Of a DNA stretch of 43,510 nucleotides, positions 1 to 7,836 are shown piece after piece. The stretch lies in assembly GCA_002709085.1 (NCBI GenBank), contig PAPR01000055.1:1-43510 (forward strand), written 5' to 3'. This stretch comes from Pseudooceanicola sp. (GTDB lineage: Bacteria > Pseudomonadota > Alphaproteobacteria > Rhodobacterales > Rhodobacteraceae). Position 1 is the stretch's first letter, and each line of letters begins with the position of its first letter. Under the pieces are notes generated by a model that worked only from the letters and a program-made list of their open reading frames with translations, was not told where the DNA came from and ran no database searches. Position numbers and translations under genes: made by a program.

Positions 1-1
1 C

Positions 2-1894
2 GGCCCGCCCCCGGCCAACCAATCCTATATCGTCATCGAAAAGGTGATGGAGGCGGTCAAGGCGTCGGGCGCGCAGGCCGTGCATCCAGGCTACGGCTTC
101 CTGTCGGAGAACTCCAAATTCGCAGAGGCACTGGACGCCGCCGGTGTCGCCTTTGTCGGCCCACCCGTCGGCGCGATCGAGAAGATGGGCGACAAGATCA
201 CCTCCAAGAAGATCGCGCAGGAGGCTGGCGTCAGCACGGTGCCCGGCTACATGGGCCTGATTGAGGACGCGGATGACGCGGTCAAGATCTCCAACGAAGT
301 CGGCTATCCGGTCATGATCAAGGCCTCCGCAGGCGGCGGCGGCAAGGGCATGCGTATCGCCTGGAACGATCAAGAGGCGCGCGAGGGCTTCCAGTCGTCC
401 AAGAACGAGGCCGCGAACAGCTTCGGCGACGACCGTATCTTTATCGAGAAATTCGTCACGCAGCCCCGTCACATCGAGATTCAGGTCCTTTGCGACAGCC
501 ATGGCAATGGCATCTATCTGGGTGAGCGTGAGTGTTCGATCCAGCGTCGCAACCAGAAGGTGGTTGAAGAAGCGCCGAGCCCCTTCCTCGACGAAGCGAC
601 CCGCAAGGCCATGGGCGAACAGGCCGTCGCGCTGGCCAAGGCGGTTGGCTATGCCAGCGCCGGGACCGTGGAATTCATCGTCGATGGGGACAAGAACTTT
701 TACTTCCTCGAAATGAACACGCGCCTTCAGGTCGAGCACCCGGTGACCGAGCTGATAACCGGTGTCGACCTCGTTGAGCAGATGATCCGCGTCGCCAACG
801 GCGAAAAGCTGACGATGACGCAGGACGATGTAAAGCTGACCGGTTGGGCCATCGAAAACCGGCTTTATGCAGAGGACCCCTATCGCGGCTTCCTGCCCTC
901 CATCGGGCGACTGACCCGCTACCGGCCGCCGGCCGAGGTCGCCGCCGGCCCTCTGTTGGTGAATGACAAATGGCAAGGCGATGCGGCGGCTGGCGAGACG
1001 GCCGTGCGCAATGATACCGGCGTCTTTGAGGGCGGCGAAATCTCGATGTATTACGACCCGATGATCGCCAAGCTCTGCACCTGGGCACCGACTCGGGGTG
1101 AGGCGATCGAGGCGATGCGCGTCGCGCTCGACAGTTTCGAGGTCGAGGGCATCGGGCATAACCTGCCGTTTCTCGCCGCCGTCATGGACCATCCCAAGTT
1201 CGTCAGCGGAGAGATGACGACCGCCTTTATCGCGGAGGAATACCCCGAGGGGTTCGAGGGCGTGACCCTGCCGAAGGATGACCTCAAGCGGATCGCAGCC
1301 GCCACTGCGGCGATGAACCGGATCGCGGAAATTCGGCGCACCCGTGTCTCGGGACGCATGGACAATCACGAACGCCACGTCGGTGACGATTGGGTGGTGA
1401 CGATGCAAGGCGAGGATTTCAACGTTACAATTGACGCGGATCCCAAAGGGGCTTCGGTCACCTTCGACGACGGCTCCCAACTGCGGGTGGAGGGCGACTG
1501 GCGTCCCGGCGATCAACTGGCGACCATGACCGTTGATGGCGCGCCGCTGGTCTTGAAGGTCGGAAAAATCTCGGGCGGGTTCCGCATCCGTGCGCGCGGC
1601 GCGGACCTGAAGGTCCATGTCCGATCCCCCCGTCACGCCGAACTGGCGCGCCTGATGCCGGAAAAACTGCCCCCCGACACCTCCAAGCTGCTGCTTTGCC
1701 CGATGCCCGGCCTCGTCGTCAAAGTGGACGTCGAGGAGGGGCAGGAGGTGCAGGAAGGTCAGGCGCTCTGTACGATCGAGGCGATGAAGATGGAAAACAT
1801 CCTGCGTGCCGAAAAGAAGGGCGTTGTCACCAAGATCAATGCCGGGCAGGGCGACAGCCTTGCCGTCGATGAAGTCATCATGGAGTTCGAATGA
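2..1894 (+). CDS. pccA: Propionyl-CoA carboxylase alpha subunit (biotin carboxylase + biotin carrier), 5' end missing
   Basis: Carboxylates its own biotin with ATP and bicarbonate, so that the beta subunit can convert propionyl-CoA to (S)-methylmalonyl-CoA in the cytoplasm. The frame is open from the first bases, and the visible 630 residues lack only the extreme N-terminus. I see the biotin carboxylase HPGYGFLSEN motif, the ATP-grasp glycine loop (SAGGGGKGMR) and the ERECSIQRRNQK segment. The C-terminal biotinyl domain has EAMKMEN, with the biotinylated lysine codon at 1787-1789, 34 residues before the end. The linker between the BC and carrier domains fits a propionyl- rather than acetyl-CoA carboxylase. 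Methylmalonyl-CoA mutase about 0.9 kb downstream acts on the product after epimerisation, which supports the assignment. The window edge truncates it; nothing suggests a pseudogene. Confidence 0.96.
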   Translation, partial: GPPPANQSYIVIEKVMEAVKASGAQAVHPGYGFLSENSKFAEALDAAGVAFVGPPVGAIEKMGDKITSKKIAQEAGVSTVPGYMGLIEDADDAVKISNEVGYPVMIKASAGGGGKGMRIAWNDQEAREGFQSSKNEAANSFGDDRIFIEKFVTQPRHIEIQVLCDSHGNGIYLGERECSIQRRNQKVVEEAPSPFLDEATRKAMGEQAVALAKAVGYASAGTVEFIVDGDKNFYFLEMNTRLQVEHPVTELITGVDLVEQMIRVANGEKLTMTQDDVKLTGWAIENRLYAEDPYRGFLPSIGRLTRYRPPAEVAAGPLLVNDKWQGDAAAGETAVRNDTGVFEGGEISMYYDPMIAKLCTWAPTRGEAIEAMRVALDSFEVEGIGHNLPFLAAVMDHPKFVSGEMTTAFIAEEYPEGFEGVTLPKDDLKRIAAATAAMNRIAEIRRTRVSGRMDNHERHVGDDWVVTMQGEDFNVTIDADPKGASVTFDDGSQLRVEGDWRPGDQLATMTVDGAPLVLKVGKISGGFRIRARGADLKVHVRSPRHAELARLMPEKLPPDTSKLLLCPMPGLVVKVDVEEGQEVQEGQALCTIEAMKMENILRAEKKGVVTKINAGQGDSLAVDEVIMEFE

Positions 1895-1978
1895 TCCGAT
1901 GATTTTGCCACAGGACATGCAACCGGTTCGTCCCCTGTCCGTCATCGGATGGGCGGGCGCGGTGCCGTGTCCTGTGGC
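1894..1978. repeat. Two interlocked perfect inverted repeats between convergent pccA and the DUF4174 gene
   Basis: Repeat A is ATCCGATGA at 1894-1902 with TCATCGGAT at 1942-1950. Repeat B is GCCACAGGACA at 1907-1917 with TGTCCTGTGGC at 1968-1978. The order is A, B, A', B', so as RNA the two helices must either exclude each other or form a pseudoknot-like fold. The first arm starts on the last base of the pccA stop codon. A self-complementary AACCGGTT lies at 1921-1928. There is no U-tract after either helix, so it is not a textbook intrinsic terminator. It may act as a bidirectional end signal or 3' mRNA stabiliser for the convergent transcripts. Confidence 0.6.
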
Positions 1979-2020
1979 TCATGCGGGCCTCGCGCCATTG
2001 AGGGCAGCAAGGCCGGAACG

Positions 2021-2620
2021 TCAGGGCCCGCCGCGCTGGCCCTGGTCGCGCAGCTCCTGCTGGCGAAGCGGCGTTTTGTCGATGGCGCGTGAAATCTCGC
2101 GCACATCCCAGGGCAGGGGCTTGCGCAGCTTGATCTGCCCGTCCTTGCCGATCAGCACCATCATGAAACCGCGCGGGCGAAAGGTCTCGCGCAGCGCGCT
2201 TTGCGACGCCGGGTCGGTATCGGTCACCACGACGACATCACGATATGCAAGGTCATCGGGGCGCGCGCGCAATGCCTCCATTTGGCGGCGAAAGTTTGGA
2301 TCGACCGGACTATCGGAAAAGACCGCGATGACCCGCTTGACCCAGCGCAATTCGTCCAGCGACTCCGGCATGATGTCGAGAAAAACGCCATCCGTCGCCT
2401 CTGTCGCCGTGTCGCCTTCGGGCGGTGTGGCGGCAGCGTCATTCGCGACATCGGGCGCGGTGGCTCCCGAGCCGTCCGCCCCTGCGGCGGCCTGCGGATT
2501 GCCTGCTACGCCTGTCGTGCGCTGCACCTCCAAATCCGGCGCGGCGGCGCGCGCGCCATCCTGCGCCACCAGTGGGGCGGCGGTCGCCAGAACGATCAGG
2601 CAGGTCAATAGCTTGCGCAT
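2021..2620 (-). CDS. Secreted DUF4174 domain protein
   Basis: 199 residues. I chose the ATG at 2620 because the product then begins with a signal peptide (MRKLLTCLIVLATAAPLVAQ) and an AGGA lies about 12 bases upstream; the open frame continues to 2881 but without signal-like sequence. A low-complexity Ala/Asp/Thr-rich linker (about residues 25-85) precedes a C-terminal DUF4174 domain (about 88-185). That domain has a thioredoxin-like pattern, with RVIAVFSDSP in the first strand and FMMVLIGKDGQIKLR near the end, but no CxxC pair. DUF4174 proteins are secreted or periplasmic and have no assigned reaction. It sits between the two propionyl-CoA genes on the opposite strand, an arrangement I recall as common in Rhodobacteraceae, but nothing ties it to their chemistry. 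Confidence 0.8.
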   Translation of the reverse strand: MRKLLTCLIVLATAAPLVAQDGARAAAPDLEVQRTTGVAGNPQAAAGADGSGATAPDVANDAAATPPEGDTATEATDGVFLDIMPESLDELRWVKRVIAVFSDSPVDPNFRRQMEALRARPDDLAYRDVVVVTDTDPASQSALRETFRPRGFMMVLIGKDGQIKLRKPLPWDVREISRAIDKTPLRQQELRDQGQRGGP

Positions 2621-2820
2621 GGGGCGGTTATCCTTTGGCCGGACCGTTGCGGATGCATCCGATATAGGCATTGCAGGCGCATTCGTCATCCGCTTAGACC
2701 GGATTAGTCGATTTGGCATGGCGAAGAGCCACTGCCGAAACCCCAGAGATACACACGATAACTCACCCGTTCGCATGGGGATGTCCCCGTCGCCGGACCA
2801 CTGAGAAAGAGGATACCCAG

Positions 2821-4953
2821 ATGGCATCGAAAAAAGACGCATGGTCGGCACTCGCGGAGAAAGAGCTTCGCGGCAAGCCACTGTCGGACCTCAACTGGCA
2901 GACGCTGGAAGGGATCGAGGTCAGGCCGCTTTACACCGAGGAGGATGTCGAGGGGCTGGAACATATGGGCTCTATGCCCGGCTCCGCACCCTTTACCCGT
3001 GGCCCGCGCGCGACGATGTACGCAGGCCGGCCCTGGACGATCCGGCAATACGCGGGCTTTTCCACCGCCGAGGAATCCAACGCCTTTTACCGTCGCAACC
3101 TCGAAGCGGGCCAGCAGGGCGTTTCAGTCGCCTTTGATCTCGCGACGCACCGGGGTTATGACAGTGACCATCCGCGCGTCGTTGGGGATGTCGGCAAGGC
3201 GGGGGTCGCCATCGACAGCGTCGAGGACATGAAGATCCTCTTTGACGGCATTCCGCTCGACAAGGTTTCGGTGTCGATGACGATGAACGGCGCCGTGATC
3301 CCGGTGCTGGCCAGTTTCATCGTGACCGGCGAGGAGCAGGGCCACGATAAATCGGTTCTGTCCGGCACCATTCAGAACGATATCCTCAAGGAATTCATGG
3401 TGCGGAACACCTATATCTATCCGCCCCAGCCCTCTATGCGGATCATCTCCGACATTATCGAGTACACCTCGAACGAGATGCCGAAATTCAACTCGATCTC
3501 GATTTCCGGCTATCATATGCAGGAAGCCGGCGCGAACCTCGTGCAGGAGTTGGCCTATACACTGGCCGACGGACGGGAATATGTTCGCGCCGCCATCGAC
3601 GCCGGGATGGATGTCGACAAGTTCGCCGGACGGCTGTCGTTCTTTTTTGCCATTGGGATGAATTTCTTCATGGAGATTGCCAAGCTGCGCGCCGCGCGGA
3701 CGCTCTGGCATCGCGTAATGACGGAATTCGGGGCCGAAAAGGAAGGCTCCAAGATGTTGCGCACCCATTGCCAGACCTCGGGGGTCTCCTTGCAGGAGCA
3801 GGACCCCTATAACAACGTCATCCGCACCGCCTATGAGGCGATGAGCGCGGTTCTGGGCGGCACGCAATCGCTGCACACCAACGCGCTGGACGAGGCCATC
3901 GCCCTGCCGACCGATTTCTCGGCGCGGATCGCGCGTAACACGCAGCTGGTCCTGCAAGAGGAAACCGGCGTCACCAAGGTCGTCGATCCCCTCGCCGGGT
4001 CCTATTACATCGAAAGCCTGACCGACGAGTTGATCCAGAACGCCTGGACCCTGATGGAAGAGGTGCGCGAGATGGGCGGCATGACCAAGGCCGTCGCCTC
4101 CGGCATGCCCAAGCTGCGCATCGAAGAATCCGCCGCACGGCGTCAGGCCATGATCGACCGGGGCGAAGAGGTCATCGTTGGTGTCAATCGATACCGCAAG
4201 GATAAGGAAGACCCGATCGACATTCTCGATGTCGACAACGTCGCGGTGCGCAAGTCGCAGGTCGCGCGCCTTGAACGTATCCGCGCGGAGCGCGACGAGG
4301 ACGCCTGCACCGCCGCGCTGGAGGAATTGACCCGCCGCGCCAAGGAAGGCGGCAATCTGCTGGAAGGGGCGGTCGAAGCCGCCCGGGCACGCGCCACCGT
4401 GGGGGAGATCAGCATGGCGATGGAAAAGGAATTCGGCCGCCACCGGGCCGAGGTCAAGACCCTCGCCGGGGTCTACGGGGCCGCCTATGAGGGCGACGAA
4501 GGGTTCGCCGCCATTCAGAAAGACATCGAGGCCTTTGCCGAAGAGGAGGGCCGTCGCCCCCGTCTGCTGGTGGTCAAGATGGGTCAGGACGGCCATGATC
4601 GCGGCGCCAAGGTCATCGCGACCGCCTTTGCCGACATCGGGTTCGACGTCGACGTCGGCCCGCTGTTCCAGACCCCCGAAGAAGCCGCGCAGGACGCTGT
4701 CGACAACGATGTGCACGTCGTCGGCATCTCGTCGCAGGCGGCGGGACACAAGACCCTTGCCCCGCAGCTGATCGAGGCGCTGAAGGCGAACGACGCCGGC
4801 GACATCATCGTGATTTGCGGCGGCGTCATCCCGCAACAGGACTACGATTTCCTCAAGAAGGTCGGGGTCAAAGCGATCTTCGGGCCGGGCACGAATATTC
4901 CGGTCGCGGCCAAGGACATCCTGCAATTGATCCGCGACACACGCGCGACCTGA
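2821..4953 (+). CDS. scpA: Methylmalonyl-CoA mutase, single-chain adenosylcobalamin enzyme
   Basis: Interconverts (R)-methylmalonyl-CoA and succinyl-CoA by a radical mechanism with adenosylcobalamin, bringing propionyl-CoA carbon into the TCA cycle. 710 residues. The ATG at 2821 follows GAGG 8 bases upstream; the in-frame extension to 2713 looks non-coding. The N-terminal substrate barrel begins with [20 protein letters not shown] and contains [15 protein letters not shown]. The C-terminal domain (about 580-705) carries the base-off B12 motif DGHDRG, with the cobalt-ligating His at residue 592, and later GVIPQQDY and GPGT. Length and domain order match the catalytic large subunit or homodimeric form. 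Together with PccA it makes up the methylmalonyl-CoA pathway; the epimerase is not in the window. Confidence 0.97.
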   Translation: MASKKDAWSALAEKELRGKPLSDLNWQTLEGIEVRPLYTEEDVEGLEHMGSMPGSAPFTRGPRATMYAGRPWTIRQYAGFSTAEESNAFYRRNLEAGQQGVSVAFDLATHRGYDSDHPRVVGDVGKAGVAIDSVEDMKILFDGIPLDKVSVSMTMNGAVIPVLASFIVTGEEQGHDKSVLSGTIQNDILKEFMVRNTYIYPPQPSMRIISDIIEYTSNEMPKFNSISISGYHMQEAGANLVQELAYTLADGREYVRAAIDAGMDVDKFAGRLSFFFAIGMNFFMEIAKLRAARTLWHRVMTEFGAEKEGSKMLRTHCQTSGVSLQEQDPYNNVIRTAYEAMSAVLGGTQSLHTNALDEAIALPTDFSARIARNTQLVLQEETGVTKVVDPLAGSYYIESLTDELIQNAWTLMEEVREMGGMTKAVASGMPKLRIEESAARRQAMIDRGEEVIVGVNRYRKDKEDPIDILDVDNVAVRKSQVARLERIRAERDEDACTAALEELTRRAKEGGNLLEGAVEAARARATVGEISMAMEKEFGRHRAEVKTLAGVYGAAYEGDEGFAAIQKDIEAFAEEEGRRPRLLVVKMGQDGHDRGAKVIATAFADIGFDVDVGPLFQTPEEAAQDAVDNDVHVVGISSQAAGHKTLAPQLIEALKANDAGDIIVICGGVIPQQDYDFLKKVGVKAIFGPGTNIPVAAKDILQLIRDTRAT

Positions 4954-4994
4954 TGCGTGGCCGACCTGATACGGGCCCAGACAGAGCGGCAAGT

Positions 4995-5021
4995 GCGGCG
5001 TCCCTTCCGAGGCGACGCCGC
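4995..5021 (+). terminator. Stem-loop downstream of methylmalonyl-CoA mutase
   Basis: GCGGCGTC (4995-5002) pairs perfectly with GACGCCGC (5014-5021) around an 11-base loop, 41 bases after the mutase stop. No U-run follows, so it may be a factor-dependent end or 3' stabiliser rather than an intrinsic terminator. The rest of the 224-base gap up to the acetyltransferase shows nothing I can support. Confidence 0.3.
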
Positions 5022-5177
5022 GCTCGGATCGGCTCGGCCTCTGATTGATCCTCGGGCGACGGGCGGGCGGAAATGGGGCGCTGTCCCGTCTCGGGCCAGA
5101 GGTGCCAACCACCCCCTGCATACCTGCCAGCAAGAAAAGGGCGCAGTGTCTGAGCCCGGTCGGGCGGGCAAGGGATA

Positions 5178-5675
5178 ATGCGTGAAGTCGACTTAAGACC
5201 AGCACGCGAGGGCGACTATGCTGCCATCCTCGCGTTCTGGATGCCGATGGTGCGCGACACCGCCGTCACCTTCTCTTTGCAGGAGAAGGACATCGCGGGC
5301 TTCACGGATTACGTCGACGCGCGGCGGCAGCGGGGACGCGAGGTGATCGTGGCGGACCATGCCGGAAAGATCTTCAGTTTCGCCACCTATGACCAGTTTC
5401 GCCCCGGCGATGGCTACGCCTGCACGATGGAACACACGGTGATCCTCGCACCCCAAGCGCATGGTCAGGGGCTGGGTCGTCGTTTGCTGCGTGCCGTCGA
5501 GGCGCATGCCCATAGGGGTGGGGCGCATGTCATGATCGCATGCGTCAGGGGCGAAAACGGCGCTGCGCTCGCGTTCCACTCAGCCATGGGCTACCGCGAA
5601 GTCGGACGCCTGCCCGATGCGGGGCAAAAGTTCGATCGCTGGCTCGACCTTGTGCTCTTGCAGAAAATCCTCTGA
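5178..5675 (+). CDS. GNAT family N-acetyltransferase, phosphinothricin-acetyltransferase type
   Basis: 165 residues, starting at ATG 5178 after AAGGGA. It transfers an acetyl group from acetyl-CoA to a small amine. The N-terminal LRPAREGDYAAILAFW is the usual beta1-alpha1 of this group. Motif A is visible as HTVILAPQAHGQGLGRRLLRA, where QGLGRR is the pyrophosphate-binding loop, followed by a C-terminal ALAFHSAMGYREVGRLPDAG segment typical of Pat/Bar-like and methionine-sulfone-type acetyltransferases. Genes of this class occur widely as housekeeping detoxifiers of methionine sulfone or sulfoximine, so the natural substrate is open. It is followed by the TerB-DnaJ gene 31 bases downstream on the same strand. 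Confidence 0.85.
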   Translation: MREVDLRPAREGDYAAILAFWMPMVRDTAVTFSLQEKDIAGFTDYVDARRQRGREVIVADHAGKIFSFATYDQFRPGDGYACTMEHTVILAPQAHGQGLGRRLLRAVEAHAHRGGAHVMIACVRGENGAALAFHSAMGYREVGRLPDAGQKFDRWLDLVLLQKIL

Positions 5676-5706
5676 CATTCTCGCTGCACCGCGCTAAAAT
5701 ACCCCC

Positions 5707-6408
5707 ATGTCGATCTGGACCCGCATATCCGAAGCTATCGCCGCGCTCGCACGAGGTGACTCTCTCGCAACCGTATTTGACGGGTTGCGCACGCCACCCG
5801 AGCGATCGGTGGCCTTTACCATCGCCGTCATCGCCCTCGGCGCGAAGATGGCCAAGGCGGACGGGCAGGTGACGCGCGACGAGGTCACCGCCTTTCGCGA
5901 GGTGTTTCGCATTGCTGACCGCGACGAGGCCGAGGCCGCCAAGGTCTTTGACCTCGCCCGTCAGGATGTAGCGGGATATGATCTATACGCGCGACGGATC
6001 GCGAAGATGTTCGGTGAGCGTAGCGATACCCTCTGCGACCTGATGGAGGGGCTGTTCCACATCGCCATGGCCGATGGTGGCTATCACCCGGCGGAGGACG
6101 AATTCCTGTTGGACGTCGCAAAAATCTTTGGCATCGACGAGGCGCGGTTTCGCAATCTGCGCGCTCGGTTTGTGCCGGACGCGACCGCCGACCCCTATGC
6201 CATCCTCGGTATCGACCCCGGTGCCAATTACGAAGAGGCGCGCAGCGCGTGGAAGGCAGCGGTGCGCGAATGTCACCCCGACCGGCTCGCCGCGCGTGGC
6301 CTGCCCGAAGAGGCCATCGGCATGGCCGAAAAACGGCTCGTCTCGCTCAACCGCGCGTGGGAGGAGATCACGGCCAGTCGTCGCCACGCGGGGGCGTCGG
6401 CGGTCTGA
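5707..6408 (+). CDS. TerB-like plus C-terminal J-domain protein (DjlA-like)
   Basis: 233 residues. The N-terminal two thirds is a TerB-type helical domain (about 30-150) with paired acidic ADGQVTRDE and ADGGYHPAEDE motifs, as in the tellurite-resistance TerB/DjlA family. The last 65 residues form a J domain: DPYAILGIDPGANYEEARSAW, the HPD signature in ECHPDRLA, and LNRAWEEI. J domains stimulate Hsp70 (DnaK) ATPase activity. Unlike E. coli DjlA, I see no N-terminal membrane anchor, so this is probably cytosolic. Its client is unknown. Only 7 bases separate it from the following endonuclease/phosphatase gene, which suggests co-transcription. Confidence 0.85.
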   Translation: MSIWTRISEAIAALARGDSLATVFDGLRTPPERSVAFTIAVIALGAKMAKADGQVTRDEVTAFREVFRIADRDEAEAAKVFDLARQDVAGYDLYARRIAKMFGERSDTLCDLMEGLFHIAMADGGYHPAEDEFLLDVAKIFGIDEARFRNLRARFVPDATADPYAILGIDPGANYEEARSAWKAAVRECHPDRLAARGLPEEAIGMAEKRLVSLNRAWEEITASRRHAGASAV

Positions 6409-6415
6409 GCCCCAC

Positions 6416-7426
6416 ATGCGCCTCGCGAGCTACAATGTCGAATGGTTCGATGCTCTCTTCACCGACGACGGGGACCTTGCGGCCACCGAGGCATGGTCGC
6501 GACGCCGGGACACCACGCGGCGCCAGCAAATAGCGGCGCTGGGCCGGGTTTTTCGCGCGATCGACGCGGATTCGGTCATGGTGATCGAGGCACCGGACCA
6601 CAGCGCTCGGCGCTCTAGTATCCGCGCCTTGGAGACCTTTGCGCGCGCGTTCGATCTGCGCACCAACCGCGCGGTGATCGGCTTTCCCAACCAGACGCAG
6701 CAGGAGATTGCCCTTCTCTACGATCCGGCGACGATGGAGCTCACGCACGACCCGCAGGGCATGACCGGCACCCCGGATGCACCGCGGTTCGACGGTGTCT
6801 TCCACATCGATCTGGATGTTGACGCTGCCGCGGATGAAGTGGTTTTTTCCAAACCGCCGATGGAGCTGTCGGTCCGCACCGCGCGCGGGACCGCCTTGCG
6901 CATGCTCGGCGTGCATCTGAAATCCAAGGCGCCACATGGCGCAGAGACGCGGGACGACGTGATGCGCCTGTCCATCGCGAACCGCCGCAAGCAATTGGCG
7001 CAGGCGATCTGGCTGCGCCGCCGGATCGACGCGCATCTGGCACGCGGCGAAAGCCTGATCTTGATGGGCGATCTGAACGACGGTCCCGGTCTCGATGAAT
7101 ACGAAGATTTGTTCGGCCGCTCCTCGGTCGAGATCGTGATGGGCGAGGCGCCGCTGGCGCTGCATGATCCGCATGCGCGTCAGGCTCTGCTCAGGAAACT
7201 GTCCGCCGCTCCGACCTCCGCGCGGTTTTTCATTCAGCCCGAGCAGCGCTATCTGCAAGCCTTGCTTGATTATATCATGCTGTCCCCCGACCTGATGGAG
7301 CACGCACCACGGTGGCGAATATGGCACCCTTTTGACGACCCCGAATGTTGGTCCAATCCAGACTTGCGCGCTGCCTTGATCGCAGCCTCCGATCACTTTC
7401 CCGTGGTGCTGGATATTGATATATAG
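6416..7426 (+). CDS. Endonuclease/exonuclease/phosphatase family protein
   Basis: 336 residues from ATG 6416, where MRLASYNVEWFDALF is the canonical first strand of the fold and N7 and E9 are metal/active-site positions. Other motifs are VIEAPDH (about 60), LGVHLKSKAP with the catalytic-type His, LILMGDLNDGPG with the Asp-Leu-Asn of the catalytic D-x-N pair, and a C-terminal SDHFPVVLDI with the conserved SDH. These are the hallmarks of the DNase I/ExoIII/sphingomyelinase superfamily. Which phosphodiester it cuts cannot be read from sequence. There is no signal peptide, so it acts in the cytosol. The start is 7 bases after the preceding stop, without a clear Shine-Dalgarno, consistent with coupled translation. 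Confidence 0.88.
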   Translation: MRLASYNVEWFDALFTDDGDLAATEAWSRRRDTTRRQQIAALGRVFRAIDADSVMVIEAPDHSARRSSIRALETFARAFDLRTNRAVIGFPNQTQQEIALLYDPATMELTHDPQGMTGTPDAPRFDGVFHIDLDVDAAADEVVFSKPPMELSVRTARGTALRMLGVHLKSKAPHGAETRDDVMRLSIANRRKQLAQAIWLRRRIDAHLARGESLILMGDLNDGPGLDEYEDLFGRSSVEIVMGEAPLALHDPHARQALLRKLSAAPTSARFFIQPEQRYLQALLDYIMLSPDLMEHAPRWRIWHPFDDPECWSNPDLRAALIAASDHFPVVLDIDI

Positions 7427-7463
7427 GCCCTTGATCTCGCTGCTACGGCCCTACATCATCCAT

Positions 7464-7826
7464 ATGAAACAGATTGCGCTGATCCTCGCTCTTGCCTTCC
7501 CGCTGCCCCTTGCCGCGCAGGAGACGACAGGAGAGGACGGTCCGTCGCTGATGGAGCGGGGGGCGAAACTGTTTTTCCGCGGTCTGATGGATGAAATGGA
7601 CCCCGCATTGCAGGGCCTACAGGATCTGATCGAGGAAGCCGGCCCCGCCATGCAGAGTTTCCTGCGAGAAATGGGGCCTGCTCTGGTGGACCTTTTCGAT
7701 CAGGTCGAGGATTTCGCGAACTATCATCCGCCCGAGATGCTGCCGAACGGCGATATCATTATGCGGCGCAGATCCCCGCTCGAAGACGCGCCGGCGACGG
7801 GCGAAGACGGCGAAATCGACCTCTGA
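7464..7826 (+). CDS. Small secreted protein, function unknown
   Basis: 120 residues. The ATG at 7464 gives a clean signal peptide (MKQIALILALAFPLPLAAQ); an in-frame TTG at 7416 would bury it. The mature part is acidic and amphipathic: ERGAKLFFRGLMDEMDPALQGL, LIEEAGPAMQSFLREMGPAL, and FDQVEDFANYHPPEMLPNGD with an arginine-rich RRR shortly after. I remember similar short proteins annotated in Rhodobacteraceae genomes with no known role; the repeated helical pattern suggests a periplasmic or membrane-surface protein. It lies 37 bases after the endonuclease/phosphatase gene and ends 10 bases before the convergent ppx stop. Confidence 0.7.
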   Translation: MKQIALILALAFPLPLAAQETTGEDGPSLMERGAKLFFRGLMDEMDPALQGLQDLIEEAGPAMQSFLREMGPALVDLFDQVEDFANYHPPEMLPNGDIIMRRRSPLEDAPATGEDGEIDL

Positions 7827-7836
7827 GCGCGCGCAC

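Noticed and set aside
4957-5178. A 73-codon plus-strand frame between the mutase and the acetyltransferase.
   Set aside because: Starts at GTG without a ribosome-binding site, Arg/Gly/Pro-rich, no recognisable features.
3124-5205. A 693-codon minus-strand open frame opposite methylmalonyl-CoA mutase.
   Set aside because: It is antisense to a clear mutase, its composition (runs of Leu, Gly, Asp, His) is that of a GC-rich shadow frame, and no domain is recognisable.
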